A stretch of 64,000 nucleotides of DNA. Source: Buchnera aphidicola (Macrosiphum gaurae). Lineage in GTDB: Bacteria; Pseudomonadota; Gammaproteobacteria; Enterobacterales; Enterobacteriaceae. Each line of letters begins with the position of its first letter. The stretch's first letter is position 1. The notes beneath the pieces were generated by a model. That model was not told the DNA's origin and did not search any database. It worked only from the letters and a program-made list of their open reading frames with translations. A program made the translations under genes and the position numbers. The DNA is taken from the NCBI RefSeq assembly GCF_005080965.1, contig NZ_CP034867.1, forward strand, positions 186,001-250,000, in the 5' to 3' direction. Below are positions 19,548 to 29,847 of this stretch, one piece after another.

Positions 19548-20093
19548 TTGAATACTATTAAAATGATAGTTGGATTATCTAATCCAAAAGCAGAATATCA
19601 TAATACACGTCATAATGCAGGTTCTTGGTATGTTTATTCTTTATCAAAAAGTTACTTAAACAATTTTAAAAAAGAAGAAAAATTTTTTGGTTTTACTGCT
19701 TCTTTTTATATAGATTCGCATCATGTTCGATTACTTGTACCTGATATCTTTATGAATATAAATGGTCAGTCAGTATTTAAAATGGCATCGTTTTATAATA
19801 TTCATTTAAGTGAAATATTAATAGTTCATGATGATTTAGAACTTGATCCTGGAATCATAAAATTAAAATACAGTTATGGACATAATGGACATAATGGATT
19901 AAGAAATATTATTAGTGTTTTTAATAATAAAAGTATTAATTTTCATCGATTAAGAATTGGAATTGGTCGTCCAATAAATCGTGATCAAATAGCTTCTTTC
20001 GTATTATCAATTCCGACAAAAAAAGAAAAAATGTTAATTCAAAGATCAATTATACATGCAATAGAAGAGAATTTTATTTTAAAAATTTTATAA
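19548..20093 (+). CDS. pth: Peptidyl-tRNA hydrolase (TTG start)
   Basis: Cleaves peptidyl-tRNA released from ribosomes, recycling tRNA. The catalytic His lies in NTRHNAGSW, and [18 protein letters not shown] and [10 protein letters not shown] match the family. The start is TTG at 19548: AAAGGA lies 6 bases upstream and [10 protein letters not shown] aligns with the E. coli start. An overlapping ATG at 19541 runs into a stop at once. At 181 residues it is shorter than E. coli (194): it stops where the C-terminal helix should follow. Bases 20092-20135 still carry a decayed version of that tail in another frame. ychF follows 46 bases later, as in E. coli. Confidence 0.94.
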   Translation: MNTIKMIVGLSNPKAEYHNTRHNAGSWYVYSLSKSYLNNFKKEEKFFGFTASFYIDSHHVRLLVPDIFMNINGQSVFKMASFYNIHLSEILIVHDDLELDPGIIKLKYSYGHNGHNGLRNIISVFNNKSINFHRLRIGIGRPINRDQIASFVLSIPTKKEKMLIQRSIIHAIEENFILKIL

Positions 20094-20139
20094 TGTTAAT
20101 TAAATCAAAATATCTTCTATTTTTCAAGGCGCATAAGAT

Positions 20140-21228
20140 ATGGGTTTTAAATGTGGCATTATAGGTTTGCCTAACGTTGGTAAATCTACTTTATTTAATC
20201 TTTTAACTAAAGGAAATTCAGCAGTTGCTAATTTTCCATTTTGTACTATTAAACCAAATATAGGTATTGTTCCGGTTATTGATGAACGTATTGATCATCT
20301 TGTAAAAATTGTTTCTCCTAAAAAAATAGTTAATGCATTTATAGAATTTATAGATATTGCAGGCTTGGTTAAAGGAGCATCTCAAGGTGAAGGATTAGGT
20401 AATCAATTTTTATCTAATATACGAGAAACAGATGCTGTAGTACATGTTGTGCGTTGTTTTAAAAATGACAATATTACTCATATTTATAATAAAGTTCAAC
20501 CAGAAGAAGATATAGATATTATTAATACTGAACTTATACTATCTGATTTTGATCTTTGTGAAAAAAATATATTACAATTACAAAAAAAAATATCGTTAAA
20601 AAATAACGAAGTAGAAAAAAAAATTTATGTTTTAAAAAAATGTATTAATCATTTAAAAAAATTTTTAATGCTAAAAACGCTTAATTTAAATAAAGATGAA
20701 AAAGAATTAGTTAGCTATTTACGCTTTGTAACTTTAAAACCAATGATGTATGTTGCTAATATGAATGAAGAAAAAGAATCTTATTATTTTTTAGATAAAT
20801 TAAATAATATTGCTAAAAAAGAAGATTCTATAGTTATTCCAATTTATGCAAATTTAGAATCAGAATTAATTAAAATGAATAATGAAGAACAAAAAGATTT
20901 TATGAAAGAATTTAATATAAAAGCTTTAGGTTTGAATAGCATCATTTCTTCTGGTTATAAATTATTAAATTTAATAACTTTTTTCAGTGTTGGGATAAAA
21001 GAAATTCGTGCTTGGGAAATTCTTAATGGAAGTACTAGCATTCAAGCTGCTCATAAAATACATAGTGATTTTAGTAGGGGTTTTATTAGAGTAGAAATTA
21101 TTAAATATGTAGATTTTATAAAATATAAAAGTGAAGTGAAAATTAAAGAAATGGGTAAATTGAGAATAGAAGGGAAAAAATATTGTATTCAAGATGGTGA
21201 TATTGTTCATTTTTTATTTAATGTGTAA
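20140..21228 (+). CDS. ychF: Redox-regulated ATPase/GTPase YchF
   Basis: Obg-family P-loop ATPase linked to ribosomes and the oxidative stress response. The Walker A GLPNVGKST is near the N-terminus, DIAGLVKGASQGEGLGNQFL is the switch II region, and NMNE replaces the GTP-specific NKxD, the feature that gives YchF its ATP preference. A coiled-coil insert lies around residues 125-175, and a TGS domain forms the C-terminus (KYCIQDGDIVHFLFNV). The length of 362 equals E. coli within one residue. It is co-directional with pth and convergent with thrC. Confidence 0.96.
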   Translation: MGFKCGIIGLPNVGKSTLFNLLTKGNSAVANFPFCTIKPNIGIVPVIDERIDHLVKIVSPKKIVNAFIEFIDIAGLVKGASQGEGLGNQFLSNIRETDAVVHVVRCFKNDNITHIYNKVQPEEDIDIINTELILSDFDLCEKNILQLQKKISLKNNEVEKKIYVLKKCINHLKKFLMLKTLNLNKDEKELVSYLRFVTLKPMMYVANMNEEKESYYFLDKLNNIAKKEDSIVIPIYANLESELIKMNNEEQKDFMKEFNIKALGLNSIISSGYKLLNLITFFSVGIKEIRAWEILNGSTSIQAAHKIHSDFSRGFIRVEIIKYVDFIKYKSEVKIKEMGKLRIEGKKYCIQDGDIVHFLFNV

Positions 21229-21262
21229 AACTAATTAATTTTTAAATTTATATATTTATTTG

Positions 21263-21294
21263 TTAGAGAGGAAAATATTATTTATCCTCTCTAA
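21263..21294. terminator. Bidirectional terminator between ychF and thrC
   Basis: TTAGAGAGGA (21263-21272) and TCCTCTCTAA (21285-21294) are perfect 10-bp arms around a 12-base AT loop, in the 77-base gap between convergent ychF and thrC. The arms are GC-rich for this genome. Confidence 0.75.
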
Positions 21295-21305
21295 TGTAAT
21301 AATTT

Positions 21306-22595
21306 TTATTTTTCTAATAAGAATGTTTTTAATTTACTAAAAATAGGATCAATATTATGAGATAATAGTGGAAGAGCAATTCTATCTTTCAGTTCATTAG
21401 GCAATGAAATTTTAGTTTTTAATATTTTTTCTATGGTATTTTTAAATTTCGCTGGATGAGCGGTACCTAGGAATAGACCAAATTCATTTTTTTTTAATTG
21501 ATCTCGTAGTAATCGATATGCTATTGCAGCATGAGGTTCAGAAATATAACCCAACTCAAATAATTCGTTTAATGATTCTTTGGTTGTAGTATCTGAGACG
21601 CTACCAAATCTAAGTTCTTTTAAATCCCATTTTTTTCGATAAAATAATTCTTCAATTCGAGGCCAATTATTAGGTTGGCTAATGTCCATAGCATTCGAGA
21701 TTGTAGATACAGTTTTTTTAGGATTCCATTTTCCATTATCAAGGAATCTTGGAACAGTATCATTAGCATTGGTGCACGCTATAAATGATTTAATCGGTAA
21801 GCCAAGAGATTTAGATAATAATCCAGCAGTTAAATTGCCAAAATTACCACATGGTACTGCTATAACTAAATTTCTTCTTTGTTGCTCTGAAATTAAAGAA
21901 AAAGCTTCAAAATAATAACAAATTTGCGCTAATAATCTACTTATATTAATAGAGTTAGCTGAATTTAATCCTATAGATTCTTTAAGTTTTTTATCATTAA
22001 AAGCTTCTTTTACTAGTTTTTGACAATCGTCAAAACTGCCGTTGATTGATACAGTTTTTATATTTTTTCCCAAAGTACAAAATAATTTTTCTTGTAATTC
22101 ACTAATCTTTCCTTTAGGGTATAAAATAATTACTCTTACATTCTTCATTTTATAGAATGCATGTGCTACTGCTGCACCTGTATCACCTGATGTGGCAGTT
22201 AAAATAGTCACTGACTCATGTTCTTTATTCAGCGATAGTATCATTTGAGCCATAAAACGTGCTCCAAAATCTTTAAATGCTAATGTTGGTCCATGAAATA
22301 GCTCAAAACAATGTATATCTTCTGTGATTTTTATTTTTAATGGGTGTTTAAATAAAAAAGCTTGTTTAACATTTTCATATAATTTTTCTTTAGACATCTC
22401 GCGATAAATAAACTTAGAAAGTATTTCCGTACTCCGAGTAATAAAATCCATTTCCAATATTTTTGGTAATTCGATAGGTGTAATAGTAGGTAGTTCTACT
22501 GGAAAAAATAATCCCTGTTTTTTTCCTAATCCTAGTTTTACAGCTGTTTCAAAATTTACTTGTTCGCTATGATCTTTTAAATTATAAAGTCTCAT
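21306..22595 (-). CDS. thrC: Threonine synthase
   Basis: Pyridoxal-phosphate enzyme converting O-phosphohomoserine to threonine, the final step of the pathway. The PLP lysine is in LAFKDFGARF, and the TATSGDTGAAV phosphate-binding loop follows. It is 429 residues, as in E. coli (428). It starts 3 bases after the thrB stop, so it is translated as the third gene of thrABC. Threonine is an essential amino acid for the aphid host, so this operon belongs to the symbiont's provisioning role and also feeds isoleucine synthesis. Confidence 0.97.
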   Translation of the reverse strand: MRLYNLKDHSEQVNFETAVKLGLGKKQGLFFPVELPTITPIELPKILEMDFITRSTEILSKFIYREMSKEKLYENVKQAFLFKHPLKIKITEDIHCFELFHGPTLAFKDFGARFMAQMILSLNKEHESVTILTATSGDTGAAVAHAFYKMKNVRVIILYPKGKISELQEKLFCTLGKNIKTVSINGSFDDCQKLVKEAFNDKKLKESIGLNSANSINISRLLAQICYYFEAFSLISEQQRRNLVIAVPCGNFGNLTAGLLSKSLGLPIKSFIACTNANDTVPRFLDNGKWNPKKTVSTISNAMDISQPNNWPRIEELFYRKKWDLKELRFGSVSDTTTKESLNELFELGYISEPHAAIAYRLLRDQLKKNEFGLFLGTAHPAKFKNTIEKILKTKISLPNELKDRIALPLLSHNIDPIFSKLKTFLLEK

Positions 22596-22598
22596 TTT

Positions 22599-23528
22599 TT
22601 ATCCTATTTTACGTGCACCTTTTGAATCTAAAAAACAAATGTGAACAAATCCTGTTTCATTTTGTAAATAATTTTTTGTTAGCCATGAAGATATTTTTTG
22701 AGCTGTATGTATATTATCAGAAATAGAAAAAATAGTAGGACCTGAACCAGATATGCCACAACTAATAGCTCCAATTTTTTTAATATTTTCTTTAGCTTTT
22801 AAAAAATCAGGTAGTAATTTTATGCGATATGGTTCTGCTATAAAATCTTGCATTAATCGTGCTGCTAAATAAGGTTGTTGACTATATGAGGCATGAATAA
22901 AACCAGCTAAATAACGACTATTTTTAATGCATATTTCTTTTTTGTATTTTTTGGGTAGTATTTCTCTTGCTTTTGAAGTAGGAACTTTTATTCCTGGCCA
23001 AGCTATTATCCAAAACCAATTTTTAAAATTTGGTATTGTTTGGCTTATTGTTTCAGAATCTTCTAATATTAACTGTAATCCTCCAAGATAAGATGGAGCA
23101 ACATTATCATAGTGTATGCTTCCTGATATTTCACCTTCTATTTCTCCCATAAGAAATAATAACTCTTTTGAATTTAAGGGTTTATTGCATAATTCATTCA
23201 TTGCAACTAAAGTAGCGACTACTGAACAAGCACTGGAACCTAGTCCTGATCCAATAGGCATATTTTTTTCCAGCAGAATAGAAACAGGGATATTTTTTTT
23301 GATGACATTACAAAATTTTACCCAGCATTTCCAAACAATATTTTTTTCAATATTTTGGGGTAATTTATTAGAAAATAAACCTTTGTTAATTAAGTTGAAT
23401 TTCTTTGATAATTTTACTGTTACAAAATCACCTAATAAATCACCACTTATAGGTATAAGTGCTGCACCTAAAATATCAAATCCCACTCCAACATTACCAA
23501 TAGAAGCTGGCGCATAAATTTTAATCAT
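22599..23528 (-). CDS. thrB: Homoserine kinase
   Basis: GHMP-family kinase phosphorylating homoserine with ATP. The GHMP motif [12 protein letters not shown] is present, as is the C-terminal [10 protein letters not shown] loop. I start at the ATG at 23528 ([11 protein letters not shown]): AGGAG lies 7 bases upstream and the N-terminus matches E. coli, whereas the in-frame ATG at 23534 would be only 1 base from the ribosome site. That gives 309 residues (E. coli 310). It follows thrA by 17 bases and precedes thrC by 3, within the thr operon. Confidence 0.96.
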   Translation of the reverse strand: MIKIYAPASIGNVGVGFDILGAALIPISGDLLGDFVTVKLSKKFNLINKGLFSNKLPQNIEKNIVWKCWVKFCNVIKKNIPVSILLEKNMPIGSGLGSSACSVVATLVAMNELCNKPLNSKELLFLMGEIEGEISGSIHYDNVAPSYLGGLQLILEDSETISQTIPNFKNWFWIIAWPGIKVPTSKAREILPKKYKKEICIKNSRYLAGFIHASYSQQPYLAARLMQDFIAEPYRIKLLPDFLKAKENIKKIGAISCGISGSGPTIFSISDNIHTAQKISSWLTKNYLQNETGFVHICFLDSKGARKIG

Positions 23529-23545
23529 TACCATGCTCCTGACGT

Positions 23546-25996
23546 TTATGATAGTGTACGTAGTAAGTCGGAAAATACTCCAGACGCTGTAACATTATTA
23601 CCGGCACCGTAGCCTCGTAGTACTAAAGGAATAGGTTGATAATAATCAGTATAAAATGCTAGTGCATTTTCACCATTTTTTACTTTATATAATGGATCAT
23701 TAATTTTGACTTCTTCAAGTTTTATAAAAAATTGCTTTTTTTGTTCTATAGTTGCAACAAATCGTAATACATTTCCTGCATTGCGTGCTTGATTAGTTTT
23801 TTCTAAAAAATACAAATCTAATTCTTTTAATTTTAACAAAAATTTATCAACATCTTCGTACATTTTAAAATTGTCTGGTAATAAAGGTTCAATTTTGATA
23901 TCTTTTAGTTCTATATCATATCCAGATTCGCGTGCTAAAATTAGAAGTTTTCTTGCAACATCTATGCCAGATAAATCATCGCATGGATTTGGTTCAGTAA
24001 AACCTAATTCTTTAGCTTCTTTAGTAGCCTGTGACAATAAAACACCTTCTTCTAATCTCCCGAAAATAAAAGATAATGAACCAGACAATATACCTTGAAA
24101 CCGTATTAAAGTATCACCTGTTCTGAATAGATTCTGAAGAGTTTCTATTACTGGCAATCCTGCTCCAACGTTAGTTTCATACAAAAATTTTTTGTTTGTT
24201 TCAGTAGTAGCATTTCTTATTTTTTTATAGTAGCTCCATTCACTAGTATTAGCTTTTTTATTTGAAGTAACCACATGAAAATCATTATAAATAAAATTTA
24301 CATATTGTTCTGATAATAATTGATTAGATGTACAGTCAACAATTACTGAATTTGAAAAATTATTATTTTTTATTAAATTATTTAATAATTCTAAATTAAA
24401 GTTCTGACTGAATTTTTTAAAATCGCTTTTCCAATTAGATAAATCATGTTTATCATTTAAAAAAAATATTTTTTTAGAATTTGCAATAGTGCAAATTTTA
24501 ATTTCTATATTTTTTTCTTCTAAAACTTTTTTTTGTTTTAATATTTGATTCAATAGCGTGCAACCAACTCCACCTATTCCCATTAAAAAAACATGAATAA
24601 TTTTTTTATTGCAAAACAATACATTATGAACGTTTTGAACAGCTTTTAAAATATGTTCTTTTTTTATTACTAGTGAAATAGAATGTTTTGAAGAACCTTG
24701 TGCAATGGCAAGAATATTAATTTTTGAAGCTCCTAAAGTAGAAAATATTTTTGATGCAATATCATATTTTTTATAAATATTTGATCCAATGACTGAAAGA
24801 ATAGATAGATTTTCTTTTGTTTTAAAGGAATTTAGCAATCCATTTTTTAATTCTAATTGAAATTCTTTGTTTAATGAGTTGAGAACTTTGTCAACATCAT
24901 GTTGGAAAATACAAAAATTTATTTTATATTCTGAAGATGATTGAGTAATTAATAATATTTTAATATTATCTCTTGATATTATAGAAAATGCGCGTGGAAT
25001 AATATTTCCTACATCTTTGATACAAGGTCCAGATATATTAAACATTACTATGTCATCAAGATAAGTAACACCTTTCAAGAAATCTTCTTTAGAATCATTT
25101 TTTTGACAAATTAAAGTTCCAATAGATTCAATTTTATCAGTATTTTTAATAAAACATGGGATTTTAAACTGAGAAATTGGTTCAATAGTACGAGGATGTA
25201 ATACCTTAGCACCAAAATAAGATAATTCCATTGCCTCTTGATATGATATTGATTTTAATAAATAAGCATTTGGAATTTTTCTTGGATCAGAAGTAAAAAC
25301 TCCGTCAACATCAGTCCAAATTTCACAGCAATTCGCATCGAGACAAGCAGCTAAAACTGCAGCAGAATAATCAGAACCATTTCGTCCCAATACTACTAAT
25401 TCTTTATCTTTATTACCTGAAATAAAACCAGGCATCAAAATAATATCATTTTTATCAATATTTATATTATGAATGCATTCTTTAGATTTAGATATATCGA
25501 TTCTTGAATCTAAGTAGTTGTTACCTATAGAAACAAAATTCTTAACAGGATCGATAATAGTTACATTATGATTGTTAGATTCTAATATACTTTTCATAAT
25601 GAAAACTGAAAGTATTTCTCCACGAGAAATTATAATGGCACGAATATTATCTGGACATTGTTTTAATAACATTATTCCATGTATTATATTTTTTAATTTA
25701 TCAAATTCTTTTTTTATAACTTTTTTTATTTCCTGATAAGGAAAATCAGATTGTATTTTTAAAAGATTATTTATTAATTCAATAAATATATTTTCTGCAA
25801 GATTTATACTTTCTAAAATTTGATTGTTTTCAACTGTTTTTTCTACAACTTTAACGAGGTAGTTAGTAATTTTAGCTGGTGCTGAAAGAACTACTGCAAT
25901 TTGATCTTTTTTAATATTTTTTTCTATAATATTAGCTACACATAAAAATTTTTCTGCATTAGCCAATGAAGTTCCGCCAAATTTTAATAATTTCAT
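23546..25996 (-). CDS. thrA: Bifunctional aspartokinase I / homoserine dehydrogenase I
   Basis: Fusion enzyme of 816 residues. The N-terminal aspartokinase ([13 protein letters not shown] at 5-17) phosphorylates aspartate, a middle pair of ACT domains (about 310-455) binds threonine for feedback, and the C-terminal homoserine dehydrogenase (Rossmann [10 protein letters not shown] near 470, [10 protein letters not shown] end) reduces aspartate semialdehyde. E. coli ThrA is 820 residues. The ATG at 25996 has AAGGA upstream. It leads the thrABC operon. A hairpin with a U run 33 bases before the ATG looks like the transcription attenuator. Whether allosteric inhibition is retained cannot be judged without an alignment of the ACT residues. 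Confidence 0.97.
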   Translation of the reverse strand: MKLLKFGGTSLANAEKFLCVANIIEKNIKKDQIAVVLSAPAKITNYLVKVVEKTVENNQILESINLAENIFIELINNLLKIQSDFPYQEIKKVIKKEFDKLKNIIHGIMLLKQCPDNIRAIIISRGEILSVFIMKSILESNNHNVTIIDPVKNFVSIGNNYLDSRIDISKSKECIHNINIDKNDIILMPGFISGNKDKELVVLGRNGSDYSAAVLAACLDANCCEIWTDVDGVFTSDPRKIPNAYLLKSISYQEAMELSYFGAKVLHPRTIEPISQFKIPCFIKNTDKIESIGTLICQKNDSKEDFLKGVTYLDDIVMFNISGPCIKDVGNIIPRAFSIISRDNIKILLITQSSSEYKINFCIFQHDVDKVLNSLNKEFQLELKNGLLNSFKTKENLSILSVIGSNIYKKYDIASKIFSTLGASKINILAIAQGSSKHSISLVIKKEHILKAVQNVHNVLFCNKKIIHVFLMGIGGVGCTLLNQILKQKKVLEEKNIEIKICTIANSKKIFFLNDKHDLSNWKSDFKKFSQNFNLELLNNLIKNNNFSNSVIVDCTSNQLLSEQYVNFIYNDFHVVTSNKKANTSEWSYYKKIRNATTETNKKFLYETNVGAGLPVIETLQNLFRTGDTLIRFQGILSGSLSFIFGRLEEGVLLSQATKEAKELGFTEPNPCDDLSGIDVARKLLILARESGYDIELKDIKIEPLLPDNFKMYEDVDKFLLKLKELDLYFLEKTNQARNAGNVLRFVATIEQKKQFFIKLEEVKINDPLYKVKNGENALAFYTDYYQPIPLVLRGYGAGNNVTASGVFSDLLRTLS

Positions 25997-26028
25997 ATTT
26001 CATAATTCCTTGATGTTTTTTATATCAT

Positions 26029-26062
26029 AAAAAAACCCGCCTTTTAGTATGGGCAGGTTTTT
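26029..26062 (-). terminator. Terminator/attenuator in the thr leader
   Basis: On the minus strand AAACCTGCC pairs with GGCGGGTTT (one U-G pair), extendable by A-U pairs, and a run of seven U follows; this is a textbook intrinsic terminator 33 bases before the thrA ATG. On the plus strand the U-G becomes C-A, so the structure belongs to the thr transcript. The segment 26054-26048 that starts its 5' arm can instead pair with 26083-26077 upstream, which would prevent termination. Confidence 0.75.
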
Positions 26063-26246
26063 AAAATATCATCTGAGCCCACATCATGACTAGTTATAAT
26101 AATTAGAACAGCTATTCTAGTGAAGAGGCTATAAATAGATATTAATATTTTTTTGTGAATGCATATAGCGTGTTAATTAATTTTATTAAGTAATATCTTT
26201 TAATATATAATTTATATTATTAATGAAAAATATTTTATTTATTTAG

Positions 26247-26270
26247 AATGCTGTAAAAGCAGTATTTTTT
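26247..26270 (+). terminator. Orphan terminator-like hairpin on the plus strand
   Basis: A 7-bp stem (26247-26253 with 26260-26266, one G-U pair on the plus strand) with a 6-base loop runs straight into U residues. No annotated gene ends here on the plus strand; it lies 376 bases before hpt. It could end an unrecognised small RNA or be fortuitous. Confidence 0.35.
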
Positions 26271-26645
26271 GATTTTATCACAAATTAGACATGTTTATGT
26301 TTATAAAAAAATATTACAATAAAAAATTATTTGTTTATAAAATGTTATTTTTTATAATTAAATATAAAATATAACATGAATTACATTTTGATATAGATAG
26401 AATAGATGTTTTTTAATTTTTTAATTTGTGCAATTACTATTTTTATTAAGAATTTTTTTCATTGAATTAATTTTTATAACATAATGATCATTATTAGTGC
26501 AATAGTTTAAAAGATAAATATTTTATTTTTAATTTTATATTAAAAGTTAATATGTTTAACATATTTTATTTTTCTCAAAAAATATCAGTCTACTAGTTTA
26601 AATTTTTAATATAACTCATTTTACATTAACCATTTATTTAATATT

Positions 26646-27182
26646 ATGAAACATATTATTCAAGTTATTATTACTGAAAAAGAACTTGATATTCGCGTTC
26701 GAGAATTAGGTCAAGAAATTACTAAGAAGTATAAAAATAGTAAAAATAAAATGATATTAATAGCGTTACTACGCGGTTCATTTGTTTTTATAGCAGATTT
26801 ATGTCGGAGAATTCATATTAAACACGAAATAGATTTTATGACAACTTCTAGTTATGGTCGAGGAATGCTATCTAGTGGTGACGTAAAAATTATAAAAGAT
26901 TTAGATGAAGACATTTATAATAAAAATGTTTTAATTGTAGAAGATATTATTGATTCAGGAAAAACTTTAAGTAAAGTATTAGGTATTTTAAAACTTAGAA
27001 ATCCAAAATCATTATCAATTTGTACTCTTTTAGATAAACCTGAGTGTCGTGAAGTAGATATTAATGTTGATTTTATAGGATTCTCTATTCTAGAGAATTT
27101 TTTTATAGTAGGTTATGGTATTGATTATGCTCAATCTTATCGTCATCTACCGTATATAGGAAAAGTAGTTTTTAAAAAATAA
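26646..27182 (+). CDS. hpt: Hypoxanthine phosphoribosyltransferase
   Basis: Purine salvage enzyme making IMP (and GMP) from hypoxanthine (guanine) and PRPP. The PRPP-binding loop [11 protein letters not shown] and the flexible-loop SSYGRGM segment are both present. At 178 residues it equals the E. coli Hpt length. No strong ribosome site precedes the ATG. It is divergent from thrA and convergent with panC, ending 24 bases from that gene's stop across an AT-only palindrome. Together with guaC in this window it keeps guanine and hypoxanthine interconversion. Confidence 0.94.
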   Translation: MKHIIQVIITEKELDIRVRELGQEITKKYKNSKNKMILIALLRGSFVFIADLCRRIHIKHEIDFMTTSSYGRGMLSSGDVKIIKDLDEDIYNKNVLIVEDIIDSGKTLSKVLGILKLRNPKSLSICTLLDKPECREVDINVDFIGFSILENFFIVGYGIDYAQSYRHLPYIGKVVFKK

Positions 27183-27206
27183 AATAATATAAAAGATATA
27201 GCTTTT

Positions 27207-28064
27207 TTAATTAATTAAAAAAAATTTCTTATTATCAATTAAACGAGTTTTTCCTAACCATACAGATGCTAGAAGAATCACTTTTTTAACTTTTTTGGAT
27301 GGATTTTTTAATGTTTGAGAATCGTATATATTAAATATATCAATAGAAAATCCTTTTTTAATTAATAAATTTTTAGATTCATTAATGATTTTTTTTCTAA
27401 CATGACTTTTTTCTTTTGCAATTTTTCGACATGTTTCTTTTATAATTTTATACAAATAAGGTGCTATTTTATTTTCTTCAGAATTTAAATTGCTATTTCT
27501 TGAGCTTAGAGCCAGTCCATTTTTTAGTCGTATTATAGGTAAGCTAATTATCTTTATCATATAATTTAATTCTTTTACAAGAATTTTTACAATTAACAAT
27601 TGCTGATAATCTTTTTCTCCAAAGAAAGCGAAATCTGGTTGTATAAAATTAAAGAATTTAGCAATAATTGTTGTTACACCTTTAAAATGTCCTGGTCGTG
27701 CTTGACCTTCTAAAATTTTAGATAATTTTGGGACTTTAACAAATGTTTGATTTTTTATACCATTAGGATAAATTTGATCAATATGAGGAAAAAAAACTAT
27801 ATCTACATGTTTTTCTTTTAATATTGCACAATCTTGTATAAAGGTTTTTGGGTAATTTTTTAGATCTGATAAATTATTAAATTGCATTGGATTAACAAAA
27901 ATACTTACTATAATAATATCTGCATATTTTTTTGCTAAAAGTATTAATTTTACATGACCATCATGTAAATTACCCATTGTAGGAACTAGACCTATTTTTT
28001 TGTTTGTTTTTTTTAGAAGTATTATTTTTTTGTGTAATATTTCTATTTTTTTTATAATATACAA
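27207..28064 (-). CDS. panC: Pantothenate synthetase
   Basis: Condenses pantoate with beta-alanine using ATP to give pantothenate (vitamin B5). It has the nucleotidyltransferase signatures PTMGNLHDGH (the HxGH-like site) and LALSSRNSNL (the KMSKS-like loop), and FFGEKDYQQL. It has 285 residues against 283 in E. coli. It starts 15 bases after the panB stop, in a panBC operon. Pantothenate may be supplied to the host or used for the symbiont's own CoA, whose last enzyme (coaE) is also in this window. Confidence 0.96.
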   Translation of the reverse strand: MYIIKKIEILHKKIILLKKTNKKIGLVPTMGNLHDGHVKLILLAKKYADIIIVSIFVNPMQFNNLSDLKNYPKTFIQDCAILKEKHVDIVFFPHIDQIYPNGIKNQTFVKVPKLSKILEGQARPGHFKGVTTIIAKFFNFIQPDFAFFGEKDYQQLLIVKILVKELNYMIKIISLPIIRLKNGLALSSRNSNLNSEENKIAPYLYKIIKETCRKIAKEKSHVRKKIINESKNLLIKKGFSIDIFNIYDSQTLKNPSKKVKKVILLASVWLGKTRLIDNKKFFLIN

Positions 28065-28079
28065 TTTAACTCCATATTT

Positions 28080-28871
28080 TTAGAAACTATATTTTTTATT
28101 AGGAAAAATGCCTTTTTTAACTTCGTATATATATTTTTGAATTGCTTTTTGAACACTACCACTTTCAGAAAGAAAATTTTTTGTAAAACTCGTTTTTTTG
28201 CCTTCAGTAATTCCTAATAAGTCATGCATTACCAGAATTTGTCCATCAGTATATTTTCCTGATCCTATTCCAATAACTGGAATAGATAAATTTTCAGTTA
28301 TTTTTTTTGCTAATTTTTCTGGAATACATTCTACGACAAGCATTTGAATTCCAGATTCCTCTAATAATAAGGCATCATCTATTATTTTTTTTGCATCATG
28401 TGGGTGTTTTCCTTGAACTTTATATCCGCTTAAATAGTTAAAAGATTGGGGTGTTAAACCTATATGACCACATACTAATATTGATCTATCAGATAATTCT
28501 TTAATAATTTCTACTAACCATTTTCCACCTTCTACTTTTATCATATTAGCACCGGATCTTAAAATTTTTGCTGTGTTTTTAAGCGCTTGTTTAGTATTGT
28601 AATAAGACATAAATGGTAAATCAGATAACAAAAATGTCTTTGGTGCTCCTTTTCTAACTGCTTTTGTATGATATTCAATGTCTTTAATTCTTACTGATAA
28701 TGTAGAACTTTGACCCTGTATAGTCATTCCAAGAGAATCACCTATAAGTATAACTGGAACACCTTGATTAGAAAATAATTTAGCAAAGCTAAAGTCATAA
28801 GCTGTGATAGCTGCGAATTTTTTTTTATTTTTTTTCCAATTTTTTAATTGAGAAATTGTAATAGATTCCAT
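28080..28871 (-). CDS. panB: 3-methyl-2-oxobutanoate hydroxymethyltransferase
   Basis: Makes ketopantoate from alpha-ketoisovalerate and methylene-tetrahydrofolate, the first committed step to pantothenate. The 263-residue protein has the magnesium-binding ILIGDSLGM loop, HTKAVRKGA, and the [21 protein letters not shown] segment typical of PanB (E. coli 264). GGAG precedes the ATG. The substrate comes from the valine pathway, to which the ilvIH genes at the window's end belong. Confidence 0.96.
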   Translation of the reverse strand: MESITISQLKNWKKNKKKFAAITAYDFSFAKLFSNQGVPVILIGDSLGMTIQGQSSTLSVRIKDIEYHTKAVRKGAPKTFLLSDLPFMSYYNTKQALKNTAKILRSGANMIKVEGGKWLVEIIKELSDRSILVCGHIGLTPQSFNYLSGYKVQGKHPHDAKKIIDDALLLEESGIQMLVVECIPEKLAKKITENLSIPVIGIGSGKYTDGQILVMHDLLGITEGKKTSFTKNFLSESGSVQKAIQKYIYEVKKGIFPNKKYSF

Positions 28872-28988
28872 ATTTGCTCCGGTTGAATATATTTAGATAA
28901 CAATGTGAATTCAATGTTGAAAGGATATTCGAATTAATTTTTAAATCAATTGAACATCCTTCCCATCTAAATATTTTAATCTGTTAAA

Positions 28989-29444
28989 TTAACCAGTCAT
29001 TTGCTTTTCTCTAATTTCTGCTAGTGTTTTGCAATCAATACAAAGATTAGCAGTAGGTCTAGCTTCTAAACGACGAATTCCAATCTCAATACCACAAGAA
29101 TTGCAATAACCAAAATCTTTTTCTTTAATTTTTTTTAAAGTAATTTCGATTTTTTTAATTAGTTTTCGACTGCGATCACGATTTCGTAAATCTAAACTAA
29201 ATTCTTCTTCTTGTGTGGCGCGATCAATAGGATCTGGAAAATTTGTAGCTTTATCTTGTATATAGAGTAGAGTATGGTTAATTTCATCTTTTAATTGGTT
29301 TTTCCATGTTTCAAGAATTTTATGAAAGTGTAACATTTGATCTTCATTCATGTATTGTTCATCTATTTTTTTTTGATAAGGCTGCAAACCTGCAATAGAA
29401 AGAACATTTAAAGATGATGTTTTTTTATTTTTTTCTTTTTCCAT
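28989..29444 (-). CDS. dksA: RNA polymerase-binding transcription factor DksA
   Basis: Binds the RNA polymerase secondary channel and, with ppGpp, tunes rRNA and biosynthetic promoters. The 151 residues equal E. coli. A long N-terminal coiled coil carries the acidic tip ([20 protein letters not shown]), and the C-terminal zinc finger has cysteines in CNSCG and CIDCKT. It is one of very few transcription factors in the window, notable given the near absence of classical regulators. The ATG has an AGAGAG ribosome site. It is divergent from truA. Confidence 0.96.
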   Translation of the reverse strand: MEKEKNKKTSSLNVLSIAGLQPYQKKIDEQYMNEDQMLHFHKILETWKNQLKDEINHTLLYIQDKATNFPDPIDRATQEEEFSLDLRNRDRSRKLIKKIEITLKKIKEKDFGYCNSCGIEIGIRRLEARPTANLCIDCKTLAEIREKQMTG

Positions 29445-29847
29445 AGCTCTCTCCGAGATAATATTTTTAATAAATATTAAAAATAAATAAAATTATCAAT
29501 ATAATATTTATTATATTAATTTTATAAATTTAAATTTAGCAAACATTTTTTTAAGATATATTAAATTTATGCTTTTCTTAATGTACTATTTAGATTTTAA
29601 TTCAAATAATTTAAATTATAAAAAACTTGCTTAATTTTTTTAAAAAAATATTTTAAAATGCTATGTGTATATATTAAATATAATTTCTTCTTATGTTATG
29701 GATAAATGAATCATTATAATAAACTATGTTAACATAAACTATAATTAAATATTTTTTTATATGATTAGATTAGTTTTTAAAGATATACTGTTTTTATAAA
29801 AAATAAATTTATTATTTCTATTACTATTTATAATAGGATTTTTTTAA
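29445..29847. other. Intergenic region between divergent dksA and truA
   Basis: A 403-base AT-rich gap carrying the promoters of both genes. It contains TATAAT-like hexamers at 29715-29720 and 29740-29745 on the plus strand, and a 12-base palindrome at 29725-29736, but no convincing -35 partner. I see no RNA gene, repeat or gene remnant. Confidence 0.5.

Larger units (their letters stand above)
25997..26645. other. Intergenic region between divergent thrA and hpt
   Basis: A 649-base gap, the longest gene-free stretch in the window. From thrA outward on the minus strand it holds the attenuator hairpin (26029-26062), an alternative antiterminator pair, a short frame MMWAQMIF and a further pair of exclusive inverted repeats (26089-26121). 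A plus-strand terminator-like hairpin follows at 26247-26270. A 14-base palindrome lies at 26482-26495. The remainder is plain AT-rich DNA in which I recognise no gene or remnant. Confidence 0.6.

Noticed and set aside
26482..26495. Palindrome ATAATGATCATTAT resembling a Fur box
   Set aside because: It lacks the central three bases of the 19-bp Fur consensus, short AT palindromes are expected by chance here, and Buchnera is not known to have Fur.
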